64,000 nucleotides of DNA. It comes from Amphibalanus amphitrite. Taxonomy: Eukaryota > Arthropoda > Thecostraca > Balanomorpha > Balanidae. A model generated the notes under the pieces. The model did not search any database. It was given only the letters and a program-made list of their open reading frames with translations, and was not told the origin of the DNA. Both the position numbers and the translations under genes were made by a program. This document shows, piece after piece, positions 36,201 to 57,060 of this stretch (position 1 is its first letter; every line of letters starts with the position of its first letter). Location: assembly GCF_019059575.1 (NCBI RefSeq), contig NW_024883430.1:29261-93260 (forward strand). The letters are read 5' to 3'.

Positions 36201-38775
36201 TAATAGTCCGTTACCCATGATCAGGCAACCAGGAGTGCCCCCACCCTCAGTCCCAGCGACGCACAGAACCCTTACGTTAACACCAAAATCAAAATCAAAG
36301 TAGAAAAAGTCGCGGCACTCCCTGCTAAGAAGAGGAAAAAACATAAAAGAAGCAGAATTGACTACGTATGATATTATTTAACTTGGTTAGTAGATACAGA
36401 GAGCCATAGTAGTTAATGCCAAATCCAGCATAAACTGTCCGCTAAGGGTTCAATCGCACATCGTTAGTGAGGAACACGCACACACTCACTTGGAAGGGGA
36501 CATTAGTGGGGTAAATCAGGTCTGGTCTAATTCATGCATATTGTCTTGCCATCCCTCCCGATGCCCTCCAGCTAAGCCGAGCTTGTTGCAAGAGAGTCAT
36601 CAGGAGAGATGGGGCCTGATATGGTGATTAGTGCGAGCAAACATTTCCATGCCAACACTCTCCCAGTCTCACACTCCTGCGGCCCGCCTGGCCAGGCCAG
36701 GGCGGTACCATTCCCCAATGCTGTATTCGCTGTCTTGAAGAATGTAGTCGAGAATTCGTTTTTTTTCGCTAGCATGAGTCGAAGTGGGTTTCAGCAAGGC
36801 GTGGGAGAGCTTCATGCTGTTTGCACTCTGACATTTTTTTGTTGTTGTTGAAAAAGTGAGCTCTCGTTGTCTTGGTGATGACGAGTCGCCGGCGACAATA
36901 GAGGGAAGGAAGTGATTTGGAGTTTGGTAGGGCGTTTGGTTGGTTTCTTGCTCATGGAAACATGGATAGGGATTACCATGTTTTTGTTGTTACAGAAAGA
37001 GGAGACCAACGCTTTCAAGAGCCTGGGAACGGGCAACCGCATAGCTACGTTCATCTTTTATGTAAGTCTGATGATGGCCGTGGTGTCCTTTTTTAGCTTT
37101 CTCTTCCCCTTTCGGTGTAGAACGGTTTTTGTCTGTTGAATTATGTGGGGTTTCATTTTTATTTGCTAATTGTTTATTCATAACGTTAACATCAGATTTT
37201 CGAAATTTCTGTTTTTCATTTTTACCAGCTTCCACCGCCACACCTCGTACTATTTACATGATTTTGTTGATCCCCGCGATATTCTACTCGTCATTTTTAC
37301 TAGGACGCTAAGTTCGCGTTCTCCTCCTTCTTCTGGCTTCTTCTGTCATCTCAGTCGCCATTGTTTTCCCCAGTAACTACTACTAGCTCATTTTTCTGCC
37401 GCCAGATGTCGGACGTGGAGGCGGGCGGCGCCACTGTGTTCCCGGAGATCGGGGCCGCCGTGTGGCCTCGGAAGGGCTCGGCGGCGTTCTGGTACAACCT
37501 GCACCGCTCCGGGGAGGGCGACTACGACACGCGGCACGCCGCCTGTCCCGTGCTCATCGGCAGCAAGTGGGGTGAGTCTGGGGGCTACTCAGGGTTCGGT
37601 ACTAGGACCACTCTTATTGGCGGCAGGTGGGGTGAGTGTTGGATAGTAACAACTCAAGTGCAGTTGTTCGCAAGAAGCTTTCGTTGTTAGTTTGTAATAA
37701 TATGCATAAATGATAAAGTACCGATTTAATCACCCAAGTTAAAGGCGTTATACAGTTTTGCTGAAGCCTGAAAGGGCGCACAGGGTTCGGAATTGGGCCC
37801 ACTCTTGAGTGGAATGTGTATGTTTGCATATAAACCAGCTGAAATTGTCAGGTAATTTATCGGAAATGACGATGCAGTCCAAGATACAATGCGTAGACAT
37901 TCGATTGAATAGGCATTAAACATCTCAGACATTCTACATTCGATTTGTGCTGTTATAACGAAGGCATCGGACATGTTTCGTCAACAACACTTAATTCATG
38001 CCCGTTATACATAGATGCATGAACATGTAAGTATATCAGACAGCGGTGGTGGCTATATGATGAATCCTTAGCTGTGGAGAGTCAACCTCCAGCATGTGTG
38101 CCCATTCTTTGATTTTTGTAGATGATATAGTGCACCATTCCGTGTCCCTCGGTGTCGGGTCTGTGTTATGATTCGGGAGATCTCTGGTGTATGATTCTAC
38201 CCTCATTGAATAATACCTGTCTGATTTCGGAAAATTCCGACGATCTTTGGGTACCCGGAGGAGCCTTACTATCTGACACACGTGCGATACCCCGCTTTAG
38301 AGCTTAGCGACGCTGGCAAACATTTTCATGGAGCTTCCGAGGCCTCTGAGGAGGTCGCCAATTAACTCTCGATGAACAACGCGGGGCCCAAGACCGAACC
38401 CTGCACAACACCGCTTATGACGCTTGTGGTAATGGTTCTATCTAAAAATAAGGTCCTGCATGGCATCATTTCTTTGTTTCATCCCTATATGGACACACGG
38501 ATCACGCTTTGCGACATTGTTTTTCAACGGGACTTCCTTTTTTTAATCAAAATAGTGTGTGTGGTGGCGAAATGTCCGGCTTTTCCGTTTGCTGCTTTTG
38601 CTTTCTTGTTTATTTTTGACCGCATGCCTTTCAGAACATGTATTGTACAGATGAACAGCAGCAAGTATAAGGAACTGATTGCTTTTCTTTCTTTCGCCCG
38701 GCAGTATCCAACAAGTGGATCCACGAAATTGGCCAGGAGTTTGCTCGTCCGTGCGGCCTAACGCCCGACGAGTGA
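24120..38775 (+). CDS. P4HA: Prolyl 4-hydroxylase subunit alpha (13 coding exons)
   Basis: The enzyme hydroxylates proline in X-Pro-Gly repeats of procollagen in the ER lumen, using Fe(II), 2-oxoglutarate, O2 and ascorbate, in a complex with protein disulfide isomerase. Coding exons are 24120-24289, 24729-24880, 25286-25405, 31947-32049, 32392-32587, 32940-33041, 33640-33752, 34216-34363, 35259-35369, 35984-36097, 36996-37061, 37406-37571 and 38705-38775. All have GT-AG borders and matching phases, and they total 1632 nt (543 residues plus stop), the usual family size. Residues 1-18 are a signal peptide, the N-terminal P4Ha domain follows, then the peptide-binding TPR-like region (exons 4-7), then the dioxygenase domain. 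The iron ligands are H438 and D440 (PHFDFA) and H509 (TRHAA); K519 binds 2-oxoglutarate. The spacings of 71 and 10 residues equal those of the human enzyme. Intron 3 carries a gypsy element. Confidence 0.95.
24729..24880 (+). CDS. P4HA: P4HA coding exon 2
   Basis: It encodes YMEQYQRV ... LHNPVNAYLVVKRL, matching the conserved HPVNAF.L.KRL block of the N-terminal domain. Acceptor GGCAG; donor GTGAGT, phase 1. Confidence 0.92.
25286..25405 (+). CDS. P4HA: P4HA coding exon 3
   Basis: It ends with the conserved GAAMALIRLQDTYRL block (human ALLRLQDTYNL). The donor is GTGAGT, phase 1. The last 37 nt of the exon plus the donor are repeated downstream (see 25469-25510). Confidence 0.93.
25469..25510 (+). 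repeat. Tandem copy of the P4HA exon 3 edge with splice donor
   Basis: It repeats 25369-25410 with two differences (CCGACTC to CCAACTC, ACCGCC to ACAGCC), including a full GCCG/GTGAGT donor. Reading through from exon 3 meets a TAA at 25465, so using this donor would break the protein. Two more diverged copies follow at about 31149-31190 and 31221-31270, beyond the gypsy element. Confidence 0.85.
25523..25675 (+). repeat. 5-prime LTR of the gypsy element
   Basis: It is 153 bp and I saw no difference from the 3-prime LTR. It begins TGTTATGTGC and ends CGAATCGAACA. It is short for a gypsy LTR. Confidence 0.95.
25676..25692 (+). other. Candidate primer binding site
   Basis: The sequence TGGCGCGGTCGCAGTG directly abuts the LTR. 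TGG is complementary to the universal CCA end of tRNAs, as expected for minus-strand priming. The donor tRNA was not identified. Confidence 0.55.
25806..30758 (+). CDS. Gypsy gag-pol polyprotein, single uninterrupted frame
   Basis: It has 1650 codons from the first ATG (25806). In order: an Ala/Gly/Pro-rich N-terminus; a Gag-like region; two zinc knuckles (CRRC..., with five residues before the last Cys, and the canonical CNSCGERDHFAITC); an aspartic protease (DTGA, residue 517); a reverse transcriptase with VVDDML (DD at about 873); RNase H (ETDAS); and an integrase with an HHCC finger (H1258, H1261) and catalytic D1322, D1376 and E1412 at DD35E spacing. A Pro-rich tail follows. No frameshift separates gag from pol and no stop interrupts it. 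There is no envelope gene. The base composition is GC-rich compared with the surrounding introns. All of this fits a recently mobile Ty3/gypsy element; the clade was not determined. Confidence 0.95.
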   Translation: MSDCEQEERDAKPPGAAPATETSTELLTRLLGQQLELAARRDEQLTMLLQHIQQGAAAGARPVDGSGALAAASGGCPPAAAGGGSAPTASGGGGAPAATGGGSAPAAAAVTESVAAAAAVPPTVGSRQRICLPATGTPVPRLHSSASLIEFDTWRSKFDGYCLLTRVRELTTAEQKAALIAVLDDDWTRIVDFGLQLPADADLDSVLEAMQKYLRRQRNVIVDRMDFTARLQQPGESIDEYVCALREIAACCDFCQHCADDRFRDHIVVGTIDSDARRRMLETADLTFEKALDICRACECATNNNQEITQSGTVGRISRYRQEKNRRRFASEDSIQLSRCRRCGAAEHSDDRRCPALGRACNSCGERDHFAITCRGRASGRRTTGSSLPRIRHDHERPRSDELTPPRAERGRSRGPGTRSADSATYGNKARRTSATSRRRQQLWSSGGNRVAGISGDGDLVSGSEEDEEADSTAASLLNVYVSDVRLTNSSVKRSPRIELETMYRGRRPIPTTWTPDTGAEVSVISRDQARLLGVELDDLRPSKTTLWTADGRKMHCMGTCNLTLLLGDVSHSAEISVMESLHTPLLSWHDCVKLGILPPGFPRQIRRLESHHSSGGPDSEPAGARSRSSPAAAPPTRAARPRSASPATTRQPPAWISKMKRCHTGIPPDEHRQQHFAALKAEFPKVFDIESGLREMVGEPMSIELTDDATPYAQTSARNIPFNWRDDVRRQLDELLQHDVIEAVEHPTEWCHPLCPVAKTDPDGKSVGCRITVDFTKLNRFVKRPVHPGRTPQDAVSSIATGASFFTKLDCKAGYHQMALREQDRDLTCFITPWGRYRYKRMPMGITHSGDVYNRRGDQALGDIPNTVKVVDDMLAWDDDYSTHLLHVWKLLKRCDEYNITLNPAKCQFAMKTVDFCGYRVSSDGYTVDEKKVQAVKHFPQPNNITDLRAFLGLVNQLGAFSDEIASAAEPLRQLLKPRNAWLWTPAHTAAFEKVKTALVSPPILDFYNPTRRTVLETDASRLGGLGFCLRQQDENGNWRLIQCGSRFLTDVETRYAVIELELLALVWACYKADTYLRGMQTFEVVLDHRPLIPVLNKKTLAEIDNPRLRRLREKLIAYNFVTSWRQGKLHSIPDALSRAPVERPTAEDEAAEHDISVRVQSVVSSLTASDSETDPSPFKDAALEEVRAASTGDPELLALKHTIMHGFPDHRRELEPILQPYWGCRERLTVDNGLILCGQRLVIPQQLRRVTLERLHSSHQGIERTKRRARQVVYWPQIDKHISDLVGACSRCQRHLPSLQKEPLMLEPLPTRVFQAVSADYFSWAGRTYLVYADRLSGWPSVYHVRGEASARALTRCLRKMFAATGVPQTLRTDGGGQFTARHTRVFLKKWGVIHQISTPHFPQSNGHAEAAVKNVKRLIKKTTQHGDLDTDEFVHALLELRNTPHADGRSPAQVLFGHPLRSAVPAHHRAFAAQWQEAADTCDARTRQQRSQTEERYNMTARAHPTLRVGQKVIVQDPITKVWDRTGTVTGVGSRRDFNIRLPSGRLMWRNRRYLRPQSVAASQSPPPQPQSPPPQQRRPDGEATAGSPRPAPPLPPVDGVGEPPAPLTDAPAAPADAPEPRRSNRQRQRTKHLSVSWGTKSYQTIP
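30953..30961 (+). other. Polypurine tract
   Basis: GGGGGGAGG lies immediately upstream of the right LTR, the standard site for plus-strand priming. Confidence 0.7.
30962..31114 (+). repeat. 3-prime LTR of the gypsy element
   Basis: It appears identical to the 5-prime LTR and is followed by the ATAAC target duplication. Confidence 0.95.
31149..31270 (+). repeat. Two diverged copies of the P4HA exon 3 edge
   Basis: Segments starting TCAGAATCCAGGATACTTACC and TCAGACTACAGGGTACGA resemble the exon 3 end but have lost the perfect donor (TGATGAGT, TGTTGAGT). They continue the array interrupted by the gypsy element, so the array predates the insertion. Confidence 0.7.
31428..31853. mobile_element. 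Foldback element, arms about 160 bp
   Basis: The left arm (31428 to about 31590) and right arm (about 31692-31853) are inverted copies. The outer 43 bp are identical and the overall identity is roughly 88 percent by eye. The ends read GCTGGAAATGAGG inward. The loop is about 100 bp. No clear target duplication was found. It lies about 90 bp before P4HA exon 4. Confidence 0.75.
31947..32049 (+). CDS. P4HA: P4HA coding exon 4
   Basis: It encodes LTAGDCFELGRQSYNNADF, the start of the peptide-binding TPR-like region. The phase joins exon 3 (phase 1) to exon 5 (phase 2). Confidence 0.93.
32069..32200 (+). repeat. Minisatellite just after the exon 4 donor
   Basis: About eight diverged copies of a 14-17-bp unit like GAGGGGCGTTATAAC start some 20 bp after the splice donor. 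Confidence 0.75.
32392..32587 (+). CDS. P4HA: P4HA coding exon 5
   Basis: It encodes HTALWMEEAW ... LGDILEYLAFSTYKMGD ... LLDEEPGHPR, the TPR-like helices of the peptide-substrate domain. Ends in phase 0 at GTGAGA. Confidence 0.94.
32940..33041 (+). CDS. P4HA: P4HA coding exon 6
   Basis: 34 residues (AYYEQELAKQ ...), charged and helical, phase 0 on both sides. The exon end and its GGTACG donor are echoed at 33103-33130. Confidence 0.88.
33103..33130 (+). repeat. Diverged copy of the P4HA exon 6 edge with donor
   Basis: GTGTCAGTGTGAAAGGTACG followed by GAGAGGG mirrors the exon 6 edge (GCGTCAGAGAGGTACGAG, GAGAGGG). The offset is about 80 bp. The match is short and inside purine-rich DNA, so it is weaker than the other cases. 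Confidence 0.5.
33558..33590 (+). repeat. (CAAA)n microsatellite
   Basis: About eight units of CAAA/AAAC in P4HA intron 6. Confidence 0.85.
33640..33752 (+). CDS. P4HA: P4HA coding exon 7
   Basis: It encodes ERDMYEAMCRGE, the conserved Y..LCRGE element that precedes the catalytic domain. Ends in phase 2. Confidence 0.94.
34136..34148 (+). repeat. Duplicate splice acceptor upstream of P4HA exon 8
   Basis: CCCTTCCACAGGTG at 34135-34148 duplicates the true acceptor at 34205-34218. Splicing here would give Lys-Cys and then reach TGA within about ten codons, so it is a decoy if it is used at all. Confidence 0.6.
34216..34363 (+). CDS. P4HA: P4HA coding exon 8: start of the dioxygenase domain
   Basis: It encodes KCYYAHNSAPFLLLQP and KPHLVMYHDVMYDSEIE, typical for the start of the double-stranded beta-helix domain. 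Ends in phase 0. Confidence 0.94.
34437..34830. mobile_element. hAT-type MITE with perfect 8-bp target duplication
   Basis: The 394-bp element has inverted ends TAGAGGTGGCAAAA and TTTTGCCACCTCTA. It is flanked by the direct 8-mer ATGACCAA (34429-34436 and 34831-34838). The interior has many GGAACC/GGACCC blocks in both orientations. It lies in P4HA intron 8. Confidence 0.88.
35259..35369 (+). CDS. P4HA: P4HA coding exon 9
   Basis: It encodes LARATVQNSKTG and YRISKSAWL, the strongly conserved YR.SKSAWL block. Phase 0 on both sides. Confidence 0.95.
35393..35535 (+). repeat. Degenerate CTACCT-type hexamer tract
   Basis: A pyrimidine-rich tract of imperfect TCTACC/TCTACATT units in P4HA intron 9. 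Confidence 0.6.
35984..36097 (+). CDS. P4HA: P4HA coding exon 10: HxD iron-binding motif
   Basis: It encodes AEELQVVNYGMGGHYEPH and then FDFAR. H438 and D440 are the first two Fe(II) ligands. Phase 0. Confidence 0.96.
36996..37061 (+). CDS. P4HA: P4HA coding exon 11
   Basis: 22 residues ending GTGNRIATFIFY, a hallmark strand of the family. Donor GTAAGT, phase 0. Confidence 0.95.
37406..37571 (+). CDS. P4HA: P4HA coding exon 12: distal His and 2-oxoglutarate Lys
   Basis: It encodes MSDVEAGGATVFPEIGAAVW, GEGDYDTRHAACPVL and GSKW. H509 is the third iron ligand and K519 binds the 2-oxoglutarate carboxylate. Phase 1 end. Confidence 0.96.
37611..37637 (+). repeat. Tandem copy of the P4HA exon 12 edge with splice donor
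   Basis: CTTATTGGCGGCAGGTGGGG followed by TGAGT repeats the exon end at 37553-37577 (ATCGGCAGCAAGTGGGG, TGAGT) at a 60-bp offset. The donor is intact. The intervening GGGTTCGG-ACT-CTC stretch recurs again near 37788. Confidence 0.75.
38705..38775 (+). CDS. P4HA: P4HA coding exon 13 with stop
   Basis: It encodes VSNKWIHEIGQEFARPC and then GLTPDE, matching the conserved C-terminus, followed by TGA. Confidence 0.95.
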
Positions 38776-41050
38776 TTGGGGGCGACATCTGGCTATCACT
38801 AGTTCAGAGCATATCGCCAGGTGTCACTGTCGGCTGTCCGGGGTTTGTATGGCCGGACAGCCTGCGCCATACTGAAAAATCAACAGCCCGGCTAAGATGA
38901 TAGGAAGAGTTTGATGATTTATTTTGACATAGTGCTGGCGGCCTAACTCAAAGCATATTTGACATTGCATTTGCCTATTTGTAGCAGAATGTAGAGCTGC
39001 GTGAAAAATCACGCACAAAAATCACTTACGCTCGTGTTATTTTCGTCAGGGGCCCTTAACTCGAACTTTGTAATTTGTGAGGCATAACTTTTGACAATTA
39101 TATGTCCGCCGACATAGGCTTAGAAGGCCTTTGCGCCGCTTTAGGAACCCTGTCACTGGTTTTAGGCCTTTGTGTCAGTATATTATGCGCTAGCGGCGGG
39201 AAGTGACGAGATTTGTATCTGCGATATGTTTGTGAACGACCTTTGAGGTGGTTCAGCAGGGAATACTTCACTGTAGGGGAATGTGGATTCTTTGATCCAG
39301 GATTGTTTTGATACTAGTCGATTCGTAAAGAGATGGCCATCATTCGTTTGACTCTCTGCTGATAACTGTAGCGTTTCTTCTTAAACAGTTAGTACCGCGA
39401 AATACGGTGCGAAGCTTGCCCGAATGACGCCATACGAACTACTTTTAACTCGCTTCTGTTTTACTGGTTTGCGTGTTGAGTTATCTTTCTGTATTTGTCA
39501 CAGAATACCCCATAGCCAGTAGCCACTTAGGTTGTAAATATAGCCTTCGATTGTGAGCTGCTTAACTTTGCTTTTACTCACTTCAGTTGGCATTTCTTTT
39601 CCTAAAATATTCGTTTGACGGGATTCTCTAATGTGTTTTCAGACGCTCTTTTGAGTGCACTTTTCCAATTAGCCCTTACATTTCATAGCAATAATGGATA
39701 TTGCCTTTTTTATCATCCTTCTACTTAAACCGATTTCTTTCTATTGTAAGCGGAGTGATTCTCATTAAAAACAATGGTTACCATTAGCCGCCATCATTGT
39801 CGTAACATTTGTGACGTCACAAATCTGAAAGTGACGTTATGACATCGTGTAAATGTTTTAGGGATGTGTGACAGGAAAAGATAAATCTTGGACAGATGGT
39901 ATTGTGTTGGCTCGATCATTGCTTATGTTATTCTTCGTTTGCGAAATGCAAAAGTGTAATGATTTGCTTCTGTATTTGATAACCGTTTTGGGTGATTTCC
40001 GCCCTTTCGTTGGCGATTTCTATTTTGTGTTGGGGTATTATGTTCGTATTTCCGGCTGGTATTTTGCGCCTATGTTATGTGCTGGCTGTTTTAAATAGGT
40101 AGCGCTCTCTGTATTGGGTTTTGCTGTGTGCTTCTCTGAGCTTGAATTTCGTGTTTGCCGAGCTGTGGAATTGTGCGCAATAAAGAGTCGAAACGGTGAG
40201 TTTGTTTGCGGTTTTCAAACAGACTGACCAATGCTGAGGGTTAACGGATTGGGTGAACCGTTAATAAAGCGCGCAGAAGTTTGCAGTTGAATGTATATTG
40301 CGATGTGAGCCTGAAGTGTCCGAAGTTTCTGTCGCTGACAGTTGTCTTCAATCGAATCGTTATCGACGTTATTCTTCAGTCTTCATATAACTTCCGGTTC
40401 GTAAAGTCATACTCATCTTACCGATAAAAACGGCCACACAAAAAGCGATATATTTGACAAGCGTCACTACTGCAATAAAAACACGAATAAAACGGGTACC
40501 GCAAGGATTCATAATGCACAATGCTACCAAACGACCGGCACCGAACGGGCAAAACTCCATCAAAACACGCTAACATAAGGTCACACACAAACATAAACAC
40601 ACAAACACTCTAGATGCATTCGGGTTGTTGGATTGTGCACTGGGACAACAATGCTGAAAGTTACTGGTAGTTTATCATATACGCCCTTCCGTGTATAAAA
40701 ATTCCCTGGCGCTGAAAACGATTTCAGACGAGTGTTTCCAAACGCCCAGTGTGCACAGACCAAAACAGTCTCCAAATGGACAGTCTTAAAAAGAACAAAT
40801 CACAAGAACACACTTGGCAAGCTGACCTCATCTCTCTATACGTTTAGAGAAGTGCAAGCTCGCATCAAATTCGCCTACTCTCTTGAGACTCCAAATCCTC
40901 CATCCGAACTCAAGAACCTCAGTCTCTCTGAGTCTCTCTCAGCTCAACTTCTCTTTCATGTTCATCGACCCTCGCGAGTCAGATCAGTGTGACAAGATCT
41001 CGTGACTTCCTTCGGCCAGCACCTCTTCAGCGGAGTCATCAGACGTTCCG
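38776..41050. other. Convergent intergenic region between P4HA and the WD40 gene
   Basis: It should hold the 3-prime UTRs of both genes. A possible plus-strand polyadenylation signal AATAAA lies at 40179-40184. A strong hairpin lies at 38832-38862. No other coding sequence was recognised. Confidence 0.5.
38832..38862 (+). other. GC-rich perfect hairpin in the likely P4HA 3-prime UTR
   Basis: GGCTGTCCGG and CCGGACAGCC pair over 10 bp around an 11-nt loop, 57 nt after the stop codon. It does not match the histone stem-loop or iron-responsive-element consensus. Confidence 0.6.
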
Positions 41051-55409
<14,359 letters not shown>

Positions 55410-55577
55410 GGTGGCTGAAAAAGAAATAGCGGGAGGACGTGTTGATCTTCTTACGTATAGCTCGTTTCATGAAGGATGTGCAGAGTAGATGTTGGATCGC
55501 ATTTCGCCACAAAGTCCTTCCTGTTCAAGCTCTATTTTCCTATCATGACACTGATTCAACGGAAGGGAGTATATGTA

Positions 55578-56933
55578 CAGGGTGTCCCATAAGTTCGTTC
55601 TCACATTATATTTGCATGTGACACAGAGTACATTGCGTTTTGATATATCTATCACCCCTCATTGTGCTCCTCAGTTCATAGGCAAACAAATGAATACATG
55701 CTGCGGCATGCCAACCGGCAGGTTTGGCAGCATAGCAGGCTTGAAGTTAGCCCAGACTGACTTGACGTGCGCCGTGAGCTTCTCGAGGCTGGAACAGCGC
55801 TTCGCTTCGACGAGCCTCAATTTCAGTATAACCAGCAAATTTTTATGAAATTTTGATCCGATGAGTTGCCTGGCATGTGATCTTGCCACAAACGCCTGTC
55901 ACAGTCTCATTGCACCGCTTTTAAGCTTTGCTTGACCTGTGCACTGATGCACTGTCTTGCCTGAAGCTGGGCCTACGACCTCCCGGATGCCATTTTCTCC
56001 TCTATAAATGTGTTCATACTCGCGGTTCGAGTTCAGCTTGAAGGCTGAAACTCCTTCTAGATGTTCTTGGAAAATCATTCTGCTTACCAAAACTGTTTCT
56101 GGAATACCAATCGAAACCTGGTCAGCGTATGGACGCCTATAACCTCACAATACCGTGACCCTTGCCTTTTGCATAGGACCATAACGGGACGAAACGGAGG
56201 CCTCCTCCTTCGCCCTTATGGGGTTGTTTTCGGGTTTGGACGAGTGTTTCATCTCGAACGTGGATAAGTTAGTCCAGATGACCTGATTGATGTCCTCAGC
56301 CCTCTAGTTTTTTAGCCTCAGGCATAACGAAACTCATGTTTGGCCATTTTAAGACGTTTTTGACTGTTTTGAGCCCTCCGGTAAGCAAAGCTTAAGTAAC
56401 CTTGAGTTATGTACCCCGAAAGAACATTCTTCGACAGCTGGTAACCCATCCTGAAAAGTCTGCTTACCAACTTTCTAGCCCTTTGACCTTTTTGATGGCC
56501 ACTTTGGCGCCACACAGTTTTGGTCACATGGCTCACTCCTGAGGGCTGACTGGAAAGAGAATAAACTTGCAGTGATTGACTCCCGACAAATCATCGGCGT
56601 CACTTGCTGACTGTGCGTCCAGTTAGCGATGGACATTGGCTACAGACTGGTAGGCCTCAAGCACCCTCAATCGTCGCGAATGGTCACGTGCTGACTAAAT
56701 ACCGAGACGTAACCGTATCAGAGACCTCTATGTTGCGGCGTTAGCCGTCTCTGTAGGAAGCGGGCTCTCTAGCAAAAACTATTTTGTCTACAGAAATTAG
56801 TTACTGTGGAGCATATTGCTACCAGCCATGGCAACCACATAAGCTCAGTTACGATCCAAATTGCAGCGTGCCTTTAAGCAAGAGAGCCCATAAACGTAAA
56901 ATTTAGGTGAGAACGAACTTATGGGACACCCTG
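55578..56933 (-). mobile_element. Mariner-type DNA transposon, degenerate
   Basis: The 1356-bp element has perfect 27-bp terminal inverted repeats (55578-55604 and 56907-56933) starting CAGGGTGTCCCATAAGTTCG, flanked by TA (55576-55577 and 56934-56935). Minus-strand pieces resemble a mariner transposase: an N-terminal part with KTVWRQ and GYQLSKNVLSGYITQG (56318-56536), and a C-terminal part with SLEKLTAHVKSVWANF (55671-55889). Several stops and frameshifts separate them, so it is not autonomous. Confidence 0.85.
55671..56536 (-). pseudogene. Mariner transposase pseudogene
   Basis: Pieces in at least three frames (56536-56318, 56090-55899, 55889-55671) follow the order of a mariner transposase. 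The catalytic region is disrupted. The assignment rests on the terminal repeats, the TA target and short motif matches. Confidence 0.6.
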
Positions 56934-57060
56934 TAGTCGACTACAGAATGATGTTCCACTCCTCAGCAGCTATCAGTTGACCGGAGCGCTAATTTGTGCC
57001 GTTTATCACGCAATTAAGCGTGTCGATTGTGAACATTGGGACAAAGCTATAATTGTCCCA

